Assembly: GCF_000471905.2 (NCBI RefSeq)
Contig: NW_006494789.1
Coordinates: 5,977,490 to 6,041,489 of the forward strand
Source of the DNA: Amborella trichopoda
Lineage: Eukaryota > Streptophyta > Magnoliopsida > Amborellales > Amborellaceae
DNA length: 64,000 nt
Direction of reading: 5' to 3'
The notes beneath the pieces were generated by a model, which did no database searches, was not told where the DNA came from, and saw nothing but the letters and a program-made list of their open reading frames with translations. The position numbers were made by a program, and so were the translations under genes. Shown here piece after piece: positions 46,678 through 57,340 of this stretch; the stretch's first letter is position 1, and every line of letters begins with the position of its first letter.

Positions 46678-47170
46678 TTAGGAAGTTCCTCTTGATTTTC
46701 CCTTTTGTTTCATCATACTAATAATATTTTTAAATTCATAAGTGGGTTTGGTATAACCATCTTTTTGTTCAGGAAAATTTTCATTGGGTTTTAGCTTAGA
46801 AATATAAGTAAGTAAAGCGTCTCTTTTAGCCATAGGATCCTCAATTTTGTCGATAATATCCAGAATAATATTTTCTTCTTGGGTTAGAGTATTAATTTCT
46901 AATCCATTCATAAGACATATTGATTTATAATAATCACATTGGTAATCAGAATTGTTGCCTACTTCTTCCTTGGTAGAGGAGTCAATTTCATCAATAATAT
47001 TAGTCATCATCAGAGGACAGGAGAACCTGACAGAGTTGCCTTTTAAGGCCCTCATCAATATTTAAATTATTAATCTTTCTTTTGGTTCTACATTTATTAC
47101 CGTAATGTCCAAATTACCACATTTTCTACAAATGATAGGCTTTCTTTTATGCCTAAAAGATTTTTCTTAA
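46678..47170 (-). pseudogene. EPRV-2 coat-protein zinc knuckle and acidic tail
   Basis: The CCHC knuckle lies near 47098-47140. It starts CRKCGN, but one base is missing compared with 62557-62598, which throws the second half out of frame. The following frame, 46678-47058, has CDYYKSICLMNGLEINTLTQ, EENIILDIIDKIEDP and ALLTYISKLKPNE. The knuckle of caulimovirid coat proteins binds viral RNA (family knowledge). Confidence 0.8.
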
Positions 47171-48225
47171 TTATCTTCATCAGTACTAGCCTTTTACTTT
47201 TTTAAGAAATTTTTTTAAAATCTTTTAGATTGTTTCTTGTAGGATTTAAAAGATCGTCTTTTATCAATTTGAGTGGGGTTTTTGTCTTTATAGATTCAAA
47301 ACCAAATTGTTCAAAGAAATCACCTAACTATTTTCTTCTTGTTAGGTTTTGTTTTTCTAATTGTTTCCTTAATTTTAGGTTTATACATATTCTAAGCTTG
47401 TGGCACAAACTTCAATGGATAATTCACCTAGAGTATAGAGATCATAATTCAACTCACCATTATTTTTAGCTTTTAGTTTGTTATTAACCATTTCAGCAAA
47501 TAATCTAGGAATTCCAGCAATGAATTGTCCTTTTCAATAACTAGCTCTACTGTCTTCAACTGTAAGGAGTCTGGACGTAAAGGTATCTTTATACCATTTG
47601 TAATGGGAAAGTGTAGGACATCTAAGGTTTTGCATGAGATCTTATTGTCTTTGAGTTAGTGTACTTGTATTCCCTATAAAATGCAAGGCAATAGTTTCAA
47701 TTAGAGTGTTCACACACTCATCTTCAGTAACCTGAACTGTCTGTATTTGGACAGGTTGTATTGCTCTAGTTTTTGTGTACTGCTTCTTGTTTCTGTCTCA
47801 GTGAGATAATTATCCCACCAACCTCTAAGTTGTTCTGTAAATCCTACTATAATTGCTTTGGTCACATCCGGGGTCGTGATTTCCATTATTGATGCTAGCT
47901 GTGGCTTACATCATCATGTGTCTGAGCAAGGTAAGAGTCTGATATTCACTAAAAGTATCTAAATTCCATTCTACAATTGCTTTGCCATCATACATGACAG
48001 ATCCCATTAGGATGTCTTCTTCATGTTGGATATCAACAAGAAAAGGTCTCAGATAATACATTTTTGTAGGAGCTGTTGGTTTGGTTTTAATTCCATATCC
48101 TATTTTATTGATTTCAGTCGGTTCAATGTTGACTGATTGTTTAAATATTTGCTCCAGACTGTCTATATCTTGTTCAGAACAGTCATCAGTAATATCTTCA
48201 ATCATGTTATTAGAGGTCTCTGGAA
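47171..48225 (-). pseudogene. EPRV-2 coat-protein core
   Basis: Frame 47906-48205 holds DDCSEQDIDSLEQIFKQS, YYLRPFLVDIQHEEDILMGS and GKAIVEWNLDTFSEYQTL. Downstream broken frames correspond to the LRGWWDNYL and LTEAEKTYIL segments seen clearly in EPRV-3, then a Lys-rich region. Several stops and at least one small duplication or deletion are present. Confidence 0.75.
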
Positions 48226-49095
48226 TTTTATCAAGGAATTTACCTTTTTCATTTATTTTCAGATTTCATAATCTAGATATAACTTTATCAAGAAATTATG
48301 AACTTACAGGCTGTAATCTAAACCTCTTTTTAGGTAATTCAAGTGAGGATTTAAAAACTAAGGGAACAATAGTTTTTATGGAAGATGGTATATCTTTTGA
48401 AGATGAGGGTTTATCTTCCATACCATCTTTCTTAAATACTAAATCCTCTATTCTATTGGCTTGCTCTCCTATAGATTTAAGACAAAGATTAATATAATTA
48501 TTTTGTTCTATAATTGCTTTAAATCCTTCCATATTAGAATTATCAAAAGTTTTTTTATATGGGACAGCAGTGGTTCCCTTAACATCTATTATAATATCTT
48601 CTGAAGGATGTCTAGATTTTATTTCTCCTTTAGTAGTTTTGTAAGAATTGTATTGAGAATTTAACATATTAATATCAGGAGATTTTCACATACATCTTTC
48701 TTATATATTCGAATGGAAATGTGAGTCTATGTTGCCTAACAAAGACTTCTCCAAACCATCTAAAAAATAACATATTTCCTTTAGCCTTATTCATGCCTTC
48801 AATATATTTTTCCTTAATATATTGACGAGATCTATCAGTTCCTTTATTAAGAAATCATTCTTTGCTATCTTTATTATGGCTAGAATTAAAATCAGCTTCA
48901 ATTTTTTCATAATTAATCTGGAATATACTAATTCTTATAACATTAATTTTGAGGATCATATTCCACATCAAAAAAGGTTAGTTCAGGTGAAGTAGGTCTA
49001 GAATCATTAGTCTTTGGATTTTCCACATTATAAATGTTGTATTTCACCAACTGTCGGAATAATTAAATTTGATTTTTCAACATTAGTTTGAAAAT
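48226..49095 (-). pseudogene. EPRV-2 linker region
   Basis: Frame 48296-48667 (KSRHPSEDIIIDVKGT, IIEQNNYINLCLKS, VFKKDGMEDKPSSSKD). Upstream broken sequence contains the FRWFGEVF and FPFEYI blocks. Collinear with 45118-45810 and 56255-56977. Confidence 0.75.
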
Positions 49096-49102
49096 ATATC
49101 AT

Positions 49103-49792
49103 TTAACCCCTCTTATCCATTTTCTTGACATCAGGGCAAATTGTGTTCATTACCTTATAACAGATACGATAAATTATAGCAATGTTTTGTGAGCCAAATT
49201 CCATATCAAACCCTTGAGTTTTAAGGTTTAACGTTAATACCTTTAAAAGGTTGGGATCAGTTGAAGAAACTGAGAAATTGGGATAGCAATTGAAGTAAAT
49301 TGGACCTTCACAAGGGCTAGATTCAACTATTCCTAATAAGGAGTCAGAAAAGTTTATGTGTCTAATATCTCTCAAGCAGAGGAGGACAGAATTATTTAGT
49401 TTAGTGCAAGTTAAGGGTTTAACAGCAATTTGGACTAATCCTATATGCAGATAATTGTAACCTTTCTTTTTATATTCCTCTAATCTATCTTTAGATAGAA
49501 GAGAAAAGGTATCATGTGATTCAAGGATGGAAACTGTTTTTTCAACTGTTTTTATAGCATAATCACTTTTAAACTGAAAGGATACTTTTCTATATATTTC
49601 ACAAATTGGGACCCTAGGAATGTTCCAGTTTTGTAAACTCTTTTCTATATTAGAAATAACAATTTCTTCAGTATTCTTAATACTACTAAAATGGGAGCTG
49701 GAAGAACTAGCTTCATTGCTTAAAGTTTGAGATCTGCTCCTAAATAGACTGGTCATTGCGTCAATAATACCTATTTCATGTTTCAAAGTCAA
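49103..49792 (-). pseudogene. EPRV-2 movement protein (nearly intact frame)
   Basis: A 229-residue open frame, the best preserved movement-protein copy here. Landmarks: DAMTSLFRSRSQT, NWNIPRVPICEIYRKVSFQF, SDYAIKTVEKTVSILES, YNYLHIGLVQIAVKPLT, LCLRDIRHINFSDSLLGI, CEGPIYFNCYPNFSVSS, LTLNLKTQGFDMEFGSQNI and ending ICPDVKKMDKRG. In a live virus it would continue into the linker, so the stop at its end is a lesion. The N-terminal boundary is uncertain because the frame upstream (49793-49850) is broken. Confidence 0.85.
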
Positions 49793-49941
49793 TGGGATAA
49801 ATGCACTGGCGACTTATCCTATGCGCGTATGTGCTCAACCATGACTTAGGTTTCCACAGGATTAGGCGTACCATTTTTTACGACTTTAATAGCTGGCATA
49901 TTTGGGTGAAAATCAAACTTTAAGTAATAAACTAATAACTT

Positions 49942-49953
49942 GGTCCGATACCA
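49942..49953 (-). promoter_or_regulatory. EPRV-2 primer binding site (initiator tRNA-Met, mutated)
   Basis: Minus strand TGGTATCGGACC, with an A to G change relative to the tRNA-complementary TGGTATCAGA seen in EPRV-3 and EPRV-1. Confidence 0.8.
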
Positions 49954-50305
49954 TTTCGGAATCACAATCAATATTCAAATCAAGTAGATTTTACAAATAG
50001 GATGGGTAAGAACTGAAGCAGTACAAATATGCAATACAAACTTTATAATAAAACAAAATTATAAAACAAAGACGTACATTTCACATATACAGAAGCTTGT
50101 AAAAACCTTCAACTGCTCAAGGATATAATCTGGTACTTCCTTCCTAAAACAATCACACATATGCTAATATAATCTCTCTCAACAAACTCTCTTAATTTTT
50201 ATAGACTCAAAGCAGGGAATAAACTAGACAGAATACACTCATATAGAAACATTTAGGCTAAATACTGGGACTTCTTTCGATACCCTTAAATGAGGCCTTT
50301 TCCTT

Positions 50306-50317
50306 CCTTTTATAAGC
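50306..50317 (-). promoter_or_regulatory. TATA box of the EPRV-2 promoter
   Basis: Minus-strand GCTTATAAAAGG, matching GCTATAAAAGGGG of EPRV-3 in place and sequence, about 360 bp upstream of the primer site. Confidence 0.7.
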
Positions 50318-50410
50318 GAAAGTCGGACTTCAAATTTTATTTCGGAGTCCGAAAAGATGATAGTGGTGTAACACAACATTTCCAACTGGCCAAAAGTAAC
50401 AGGAATCTTT

Positions 50411-50513
50411 GAATTATTGTGCCGACACTATAGTGATTTATCCTTGCTGCTATAGTAGCCTGAATTATTGTGCTGACACTACATTGATCTGTCCTTGCTA
50501 CTACAGTAACCCT
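50411..50513. repeat. 51 bp tandem duplication upstream of the EPRV-2 TATA box
   Basis: Two units starting GAATTATTGTGC at 50411 and 50462, with eight differences over 51 bp. Each contains GACACTA and TCCTTGCT. Not duplicated in EPRV-1 or EPRV-3. Confidence 0.85.
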
Positions 50514-50625
50514 TATCGGTGGAGAGTGTTGTCATAGCTTACATTATTCGCTTTGGGCCTTCGATCCCTAGATTGTTATGGAGTCGAGCCAGCCCATTAT
50601 ACTTGTTTATCTTCTTATAAGTGTA

Positions 50626-51690
50626 AGGATTCCATAGGAGTCATCTTCATTTTCTTCTGCATAGTCTTCCTCCTTGTCTTTTGAGGAGGTTAACGACATA
50701 TCATTTGGCTCATCTTTATTTAGAGCTAATAATAATTATCTTTTAATTTCTTTATTTGATAGATTCGGATAATGCTCTTTTAAGAGCTTGAAATATTTAT
50801 CAATCCTATTAGGATTTGGGGTTTCAAAATTAGCTTGTATAAGCCTTTCAAGTTTTATATTTTGTGGGTGAAGATAAGTATCTTCGAATGAATCCTACCA
50901 TTTTATCATGACCCTCCTTTCTAAATAAGGGAGATAATCCCATTCATTATTATTAGGAATTATATATTCCCATCTCAGAATCCAAAGGATTTCATAAAGT
51001 GTTGTAAAATGCATACATCTATCTACTTGGTTTATTCCTCTATTAAAGGCTTGAAAGAGCTTATATGATTCTTTTGGGTTTTTTGGATAGATGTTTGGAG
51101 TAGGTCCCCAATACAACATCCATCTTTTAAACCATTACAGAAATACATTTATTTTAGTGTTTAGTCGGAATTGTAAAAACCAACTATGGGTCCTTTGAGG
51201 ATTTTGAGAGAGCATTACTACATCCCAAGCTTTAATGTAGTCATAATAATTATAAGCCCTGACCTTTAGGGCTCCTGAAAGATATTTATGTTTCAAGGGA
51301 TCAAAGCCATATTCTTCATATGTAATGATCTTTAAGATCTGAAATTTTGAATAGCCAATAATTTTGATATTCCTATTATAATGGAAAATCCTTATTGACT
51401 CTGTTTCAGTCAATATCCTTTCATAATATTCTCAGGTTTTATACCCTATTTCAGAATGCATATTATCTATAAGATAAAGATCAGCTATTTGATTCGGCCT
51501 TTTTAGAGCATGCTTATTCTCAATAACCATTATAGGTATTAATGCCTTTTCAACATAAGGTGTTCTAGGTTTTGTATTAGGGCTTTAGCCATTTCATTTA
51601 CCTCCTTATTATAAGGAGAAGATCTATTCTGATAGCTGCTGCTTGATGTATTAGCTTCTATTTTCTTTCGAGTGTCCCTATAAAAACTCA
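50626..51690 (-). pseudogene. EPRV-2 polyprotein C-terminal region
   Basis: Frames 51135-51413 (TETESIRIFHYNRNIKIIGY, EEYGFDPLKHKYLSGALKV, NYYDYIKAWDVVMLSQNP, RTHSWFLQFRLN) and 50895-51119 (MLYWGPTPNIYPKNPKESY, RGINQVDRCMHFTTLYEILW, WDYLPYLERRVMIKW), then an acidic tail. A region of about 330 residues after RNase H, conserved in all three copies. Function unknown. Confidence 0.8.
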
Positions 51691-52104
51691 TGGGTTAAGA
51701 AGTCAGGTAAGGAATTAAACTCTCCCTTTATATATTCTATTGTAAAATCGAATGAGGAAAGAATGGTTTGCCAACTAACAAAAATCTGTTTAGATGCTAT
51801 GTTTTTAACATATTTTTCTAGAATATCTTTAGCAGCTTCGCAATCGACTCTTATTAAAAATTATTGATTTAAAATATCACTTTCAAATTTTGTAACACAT
51901 TTGACAATTGAAAGATTTTATTTTTTAATGGTTGAGTAATTTTGTTGTGCTGAGTTCCAAATTTCAGAGGTATATCTTACTAATTTTTCTTTTTTAGTTG
52001 GTTGAAATCTTTGTTTTAAGATTCCACCATAACCGAGTTCAGAGGTATCTATTTCAATAATTTTGAAAGCTTTTGAAGGAGAAATAATTAAACAATGTAG
52101 TTGT
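51691..52104 (-). pseudogene. EPRV-2 RNase H
   Basis: Broken frames correspond to 60064-60273 of EPRV-3 (LVRYTSEIW, AQQNYSTIKK, KFESDILNQ, RVDCEAAKDILEK). RNase H removes the RNA template during viral reverse transcription. Degraded by stops. Confidence 0.75.
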
Positions 52105-52800
52105 TTAGCTTTTGCCTTTATCTTTTTTACTGCGAAAGTATGTTGCTCCCCCCCAATCTGGCGGATTTTTTCGAAGTCTTTGAAAAAGGGGCTTACAATC
52201 AGCCGCCAGATTTAAAATAATAATCCACAATATAATTAAGAGACCCCAGAAACCTCTGTAACTGGGTTTTATCCTTAATTTCATCAGGAAATTTGTCCGG
52301 AAATTACAGAACTCTGTCAATAGGAGTTATAATACGTTGAGAAATATTGTGTCCCAAAAATCGAATTTTAGTTTGAAAGAGCTTAATCTTTTTAGCTGAG
52401 ACTACCAAACCTGCTTGCATAACAATTTTACGGAAAAAATGCAATTTTATGGAAAAAATGGAAGTGTTTCCAATGTTGATCTATAGATTTAGAGAACATA
52501 AGTATATCATCAATATAAACAATTGTAAAAGTGGTATATGGATTAAATATTTCATTCATAATATTTTAAAACTCAGAAGGAGTATTTTTTAGTCCGAAAG
52601 GTATTACGTTCCATTCATAATGTCCAAATGGTACAGTGACTGTAGTTTTGTATTTATCCTTTTCGGCTATCTAAATTTACCAGTATCCTGATTTCATATC
52701 AAATTTAGAGAAGATCGTAGCTTTGAACAATCTATTCAACAATCTCGTTTATTAGGAATTGGCTAGCGAATCCATCTTAATGCCTTATTTAATAGTTTAT
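52105..52800 (-). pseudogene. EPRV-2 reverse transcriptase, palm and thumb
   Basis: The catalytic Tyr-Ile-Asp-Asp codons are at 52506-52517. Upstream broken sequence carries IFSKFDMKSGYW and GHYEWNVIPFGLKNTPSEF-like pieces. Downstream frame 52105-52320 is the thumb and start of the connection (NFLMKLRIKPSYRGFWGLL). Near 52430-52460 a short segment (TTTTACGGAAAAAATGCAA) is partly repeated, a small tandem duplication of about 20 bp. Confidence 0.8.
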
Positions 52801-52801
52801 A

Positions 52802-53485
52802 TTAGATCACTAATCTGGGAACTCCTCTTTCCAGTTCTGCCTCTTTTTCTATATAAAAGGCTGGGCAGCTCCAAGGGGAGTATGATTTTCTTATAAGATT
52901 TTTATGTAATAAATCTCGTATTTCCTTTTTATAGATTTCCAATAATCTTCTATTCATCTGAATCGGTCTAGATTTTGTCGGAATAAGTCTTTCATCAAAA
53001 TTTGGTTCACAAGGCAATTCTACCATATGTTGTCTTCTATTGTACAAAGCATTAGGAATATCAACACAAACTTCTTTTTCAAGCTTATCTTGGAATATTT
53101 TAATTTTATTTTGAATATTCAGAGATTTTAAATTTTTCTCTATTGTTTTATAATTTATTTCTTCATTTAGGGAGAATAAAAAATTTTCTTTATTTTTTAG
53201 TTGATTCTGAACTTGATGTATTTCTTTTACTTTTGGTTTATCAATAAATTTAAATTTTACTTTATGACCATCAATTTTAGATTTTATACCAGTGTGATCC
53301 AATAGTTTTATTGGATATAAGAGGTTCAAACAAGGTGTTCCTAGAATAACAACTTGTGATAAGCCTTTTACCATTACGAATGGTAATATAGAACAGGCTC
53401 CATTATTACAAACTATTGCATCACAAAGTTTATAATTAATCATCATTCTCTTGGCATCAACAGTATTCAAAATTATTTTAGTCAT
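52802..53485 (-). pseudogene. EPRV-2 protease C-terminal part and RT fingers
   Basis: A 227-residue open frame: KRMMINYKLCDAIVCNNGAC and VVILGTPCLNLLYPIKLLDH (protease second half with the ILGTPFLN-type motif), a Lys-rich connector, then VELPCEPNFDERLIPTKSRP, NRRLLEIYKKEIRDLLHKN and SPWSCPAFYIEKEAE (RT fingers). The copy begins just upstream of this frame, next to filler sequence. Together with 46341-46668 it shows that the viral circle was opened within the protease gene. Confidence 0.85.
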
Positions 53486-53751
53486 AACTTGACGGTTACA
53501 ATTATCTGCACAGTTTAAAAGTGATTATGCTATAAAAACATTGCTAATGTTTTTATAGCAATGCTATAAAAACATTTATAGCATAATTACTTTTTATAGC
53601 AATGTTAAAAACATTTCTATACTCTATATATTATAGCAATGTTAAAAACATAAAATCTAAACTCCATAATCCGAATCTATCAAATAAAGAACAACCTTAT
53701 ATATATATAGTATATATATATATATATATATATATAATNTATATAATAGTA
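53486..53751. other. EPRV-2/EPRV-3 junction made of viral filler pieces and hairpins
   Basis: GGTTACAATTATCTGCA (about 53494-53510) and CAGTTTAAAAGTGATTATGC (about 53510-53541 with its continuation) are both pieces of the movement-protein gene in the opposite orientation to EPRV-2. AATCCGAATCTATCAAATAA (53669-53690) is from the C-terminal region. Between them lie inverted copies of GCTATAAAAACA forming hairpins, and after them a (TA)n run. Confidence 0.8.
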
Positions 53752-53822
53752 NNNNNNNNNNNNNNNNNNNNNNNNNNNNNNNNNNNNNNNNNNNNNNNNN
53801 NNNNNNNNNNNNNNNNNNNNNN
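53752..53822. other. Assembly gap (71 N)
   Basis: N run after a TA microsatellite; a single N at 53739 shows poor read quality here. Confidence 0.99.
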
Positions 53823-53845
53823 CAGGATATAAGTTTTTTCTGCTT
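53823..53845 (-). other. 23 bp coat-gene fragment at the start of EPRV-3
   Basis: GGATATAAGTTTTTTCTGCT matches the coat-protein segment near 63275 and 55730, and is joined directly to protease/RT sequence at 53846. It is another filler piece or a deletion junction. Confidence 0.7.
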
Positions 53846-54730
53846 CCTACTTCTTTTTCAAGCTTATTTTGAAATATTTGAATATCCTTTTGAATATGTG
53901 GAGATTTCAATTTTTCATCTATTATCTTATAACTTATTTCTTCTTTTAGAGAGAATAAAAAATTTTCTTTATTTTTTATTTGATTTGTACTTGGTTTATT
54001 TCTTTTATTTTAGGTTTATCAATAAATTCAAATTTTACTTTGTGACCATCAATTTTAGATTCAATGCCAGTATGATCCAATAGTTTTATTGGATGCAAAA
54101 GGTTTAGAAAAGGAGTCCCTAGTATTACAACTTGCGATAAATCTTTTACCATTACAAATGGCAGAATAAAACATACTCCATTATTACAAATTGCAGCATC
54201 AAAGAGTTTATAATTAATCATCATTCTTTTTTCATCAGCAGTATTAAGTATCTGAGTAGTTTTGTCAAACTATTTAGAGGGAACAAGGCCTTCATTTATG
54301 CAATTTAAATCAACACCTGAGTTTATTAAGGCTATAGTTTGAAAATTAAACTCTTTATTAACCAAAACAGTAACATAAGTATGTCATTTTTGTGCTATAA
54401 CCTTATATACCAAATTAACATACGTCAAATCTTTCAGATTTTTCTCAAAAATATGATTATTCTCTGATAGAGGAATGATAGGATCTTAAAATTCATCTAC
54501 CAATGGAGAGACAGGCTCTTTATCTTCTAAATGTATTAGGAGTTTCCAATTGTTCAACTCTTAGCTTTAATTGTTTTATACCTTGCTTAATATTGTTTAT
54601 TTCATATTTTAATTCTTCCACAATCGTATTTTTTGAGGTACCAACCGATTTTTCTTTTTGTTTTACCATACTTATTATATTTTTAAAATCATAAAGTAGG
54701 TTTAATGCAATGGTCTTTTTGTTCAAAAGA
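53846..54730 (-). pseudogene. EPRV-3 protease, downstream (left) copy
   Basis: Frame 54520-54726 is the helical connector (YEINNIKQGIKQLKLRVEQL). Broken sequence carries the active site reading Asn-Ser-Gly (about 54318-54345), so the catalytic Asp is lost. Frame 53976-54224 has MMINYKLFDAAICNNGVCFI, VVILGTPFLNLLHPIK and IDGHKVKFEFIDKPK. It ends in the start of RT at 53846. Confidence 0.8.
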
Positions 54731-55115
54731 ATCTTCCTTAGTTTCTAACTTAAACATATAAGTAAGTATAGCTTCTCTTTTAGAAATAGGGTCTTCTATT
54801 TTGTCTATAATATCCAAAATAATATTTTCTTCTTAGGTTAAAGTATTTACTTCTAACCCATTCATAAGGCAAATTGATTTATAATAATCACAATGGCAAT
54901 CTATATTATTGCCCAATTTTTCTTCACTAGAAGAGTCTGAATCATCAATAATATTTATAGATTCTTCTGAGAATGATTCCAAGTCATCATCTGAGGTCAG
55001 GAGGACTTGACACAGTTGCTTTTTATGGCCCTCATCAATGTTTAAATTATTGATCTTCTTTTTAGTTCTACACTTACTCGCATAACGGCCAACTTTGCAC
55101 ATTTCCTACAGATAA
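54731..55115 (-). pseudogene. EPRV-3 coat zinc knuckle and acidic tail, downstream copy
   Basis: The knuckle near 55065-55108 begins CRKC but has lost one base after it, so its His and last Cys are out of frame (they are in frame at 62557-62598). The acidic stretch SDDDLESFSEESINIIDDSD and CDYYKSICLMNGLEVNTLT follow in 54833-55102. Confidence 0.8.
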
Positions 55116-56155
55116 TAACCTTTCTTTTATGCCTAGAAGGCCATTCTTTATCTTCTTCTTCTATTTTAGACTTATTGTTCTTTTTAAAAAAATGTCTTAA
55201 ATATTTTAGGTTTCTTCTTGTAGGATTTATAAGATCCTTTTTTATCAGAATGAGAAATATGGGGCTTTGATTTTTTGGATTCAAAGCCAAATTGTTCAAA
55301 AAAGTAACCTAATTCTTTTCTTCTAGTTAGGCTTTATTTTTCTAATTGTTTTCTAGGTTTTAGGTCAATACAAATTTCTAAGCCTGTTGCACAAATATTA
55401 GCTTTTGGCTTGTTTTTAACCTTTTTAGCAAATAACATGGGAAGACCAGCAATGAATTGTCCTTTCCAATAACTAGCTCTACAGTCGTCAACTGTAAGGA
55501 GTCTAGAGGTAAAAGTATCCTAATACCGTTTATAATGAGAGAGGGTAGGACATCTTAGGTTTCGCAATAGATCTGACTGCCTTTGAGTCAAGATACTTAT
55601 ATTTCCTATAAAATGTAGGGCAATAGTATAAATTAGGGTGTTAATACACTCATCTTTAGTAACCTGAATTGTGTGTACCTGGTCAGGTTGTATTGCTCTT
55701 GTTGTAGTATACTGCTTTTTAGTGGTCAAGATATAAGTTTTTTCAGCTTCCGTGAGATAATTATCCCACCATCCTCTTAATTGACCTGTAAAACCCATGA
55801 TAATTGATTTGGCAACATCAGGGTCTTGATTTCCATTATTAATGCTTGTTGTGGCATACATCATCATATGTCTACGCAGGGTAAGGATTTGATTCTCACA
55901 AAGGGTATCCAGGTTTTATTCAACAATTGCCTTGCCATAATACATGGCACATCCCATAAGAATGTCTTCTTCATGTTGGATATCCATTGGAGAAGGCCTA
56001 GGATAATATATTTTTTTAGGAGTTGTTGGTCTTGTTTTAATACCATATCCTACTTTATTAATTTTAGAAGCTTGACTATTAAGTGATTGTTTGAATATTT
56101 GCTCCAACTTATCAATGTCCTGTTCCAAACAATCATCAATAATGTTTTCAATCAT
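55116..56155 (-). pseudogene. EPRV-3 coat-protein core
   Basis: Frames 55916-56155 (IDDCLEQDIDKLEQIFKQS, YYPRPSPMDIQHEEDILMG, YYGKAIVE), 55520-55867 (MMMYATTSINNGNQDPDVA, FTGQLRGWWDNYLTEAEKTY, KDECINTLIYTIALHFIG) and 55042-55299 (Lys-rich run leading to the knuckle). The GWWDNYL segment is a reliable mark of caulimovirid coat proteins in the petuvirus/florendovirus group. Separated by stops. Confidence 0.85.
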
Positions 56156-57340
56156 ATTATTAGAAGTTTCAAAACAAATTTCTAGGATTTTACCCTTTTC
56201 ATCAATTTTTTAGATTTCCTAATCTGGATATAACTTTATCTAGAAATTCAGAACTTACAGGTTGTAATCTAAACCTGTTTTTAGGCAACTCTGGTGAAGG
56301 TTTAAAACTAGTGGCACAGTTGTTTTGATAGAGGATGGAACAAAATTACATGATGAAGCTTTATCCTCCGACACTTCTGTTTTAGACACCAAATCTTCAA
56401 TCCTATCCACTTGCTCCCCTGAGGATTTAAGATTGAGATTTGTATAATTATTTTGTTCAATGATTGTCTTAAATCCTTCTATATTAGCAGTATTAGGAGC
56501 TTTTTTGTAAGGGGCAGCTATTAACCCCATAAGGTCTATTATAATATCTTCAAGAGGATGCTTAGATTTTTTTTCTCCTTGGGAAGTTTTATAAGAATTC
56601 TATTGTGAATTTATAGTATTAATATCAGACGAATTTCTAACATACCTCTTTCCTATATACTCAAATGGGAAAGTTAATTTATTTTGTTTGGCAAAAATTT
56701 CTCCAAACCATCTAAAAAATAACATATTTCCTCCAGCATTTTCCATAGCTTCAATATATTTTTCTTTAATATATTGTCGTGATCTTTGAGTTCCTTTATT
56801 TAGGAACCATTCCCTGACATCTTTATTATGATCAGAATTGAAATCAGCTTCAATGTTTTCATAATTAATTTGAAATATTTTGATTTCAATTACATTAACT
56901 TGAGGGTCATATTCTACATCAAAGAAGGTTGGTTCAGGTGATATTGGTATAGAATTCTCTATTTTTGGTGTTTCCACATGGTAAATAGGTTGTTGTATAC
57001 CACCAACCTTTTGTAATCCTTGTACAATGGCATCAATATGTTGATGTTCATATTCCGTATTAGAAATAGTGGAAGTCGAGCTTCTAACCGGAACTCTAGA
57101 GTTATATGAGCCTATATGAATTCTAGCACTCTTTTGAGGGTTGAATTGTATTTAAACTTCCCCATTGGGGAATTCAACTATAGAGTTGATGATAGTATTT
57201 TGTACAGGCCTAGATGGGGTTTCATTATGTAAATTTCATTGTGCTGGCAATTTAACTTTGTCCCAAGTTATTGTCTTTGAGACTGTAAGGTTTGATTTTT
57301 CAACATTAGTTTGAAAATATATAGTTTGACCACTTTTTCC
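56156..57340 (-). pseudogene. EPRV-3 linker region
   Basis: Frame 56600-56977 carries NKDVREWFLNKGTQRSRQYI, GNMLFFRWFGEIFAKQNKL and PFEYIGKRYV. Frame 56255-56530 carries GFKTIIEQNNYTNLNLKS and EDKASSCNFVPSSIKT. It follows the movement protein and precedes the coat core; function unknown. Confidence 0.8.

Larger units (their letters stand above)
49793..50625 (-). promoter_or_regulatory. EPRV-2 intergenic region with promoter
   Basis: Between the polyprotein end (about 50626) and the movement-protein start. It has a TATA box at 50306-50317, a primer site at 49942-49953 and a tandem duplication at 50411-50513 upstream of the TATA box. ACTATAGCA/ACTGTAGTA motifs recur as in the other copies. Confidence 0.75.

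Noticed and set aside
53510..53600. Hairpins as a transposon end or microRNA precursor
   Set aside because: The inverted sequence GCTATAAAAACA is itself a piece of the viral movement-protein gene; junction filler explains it better.
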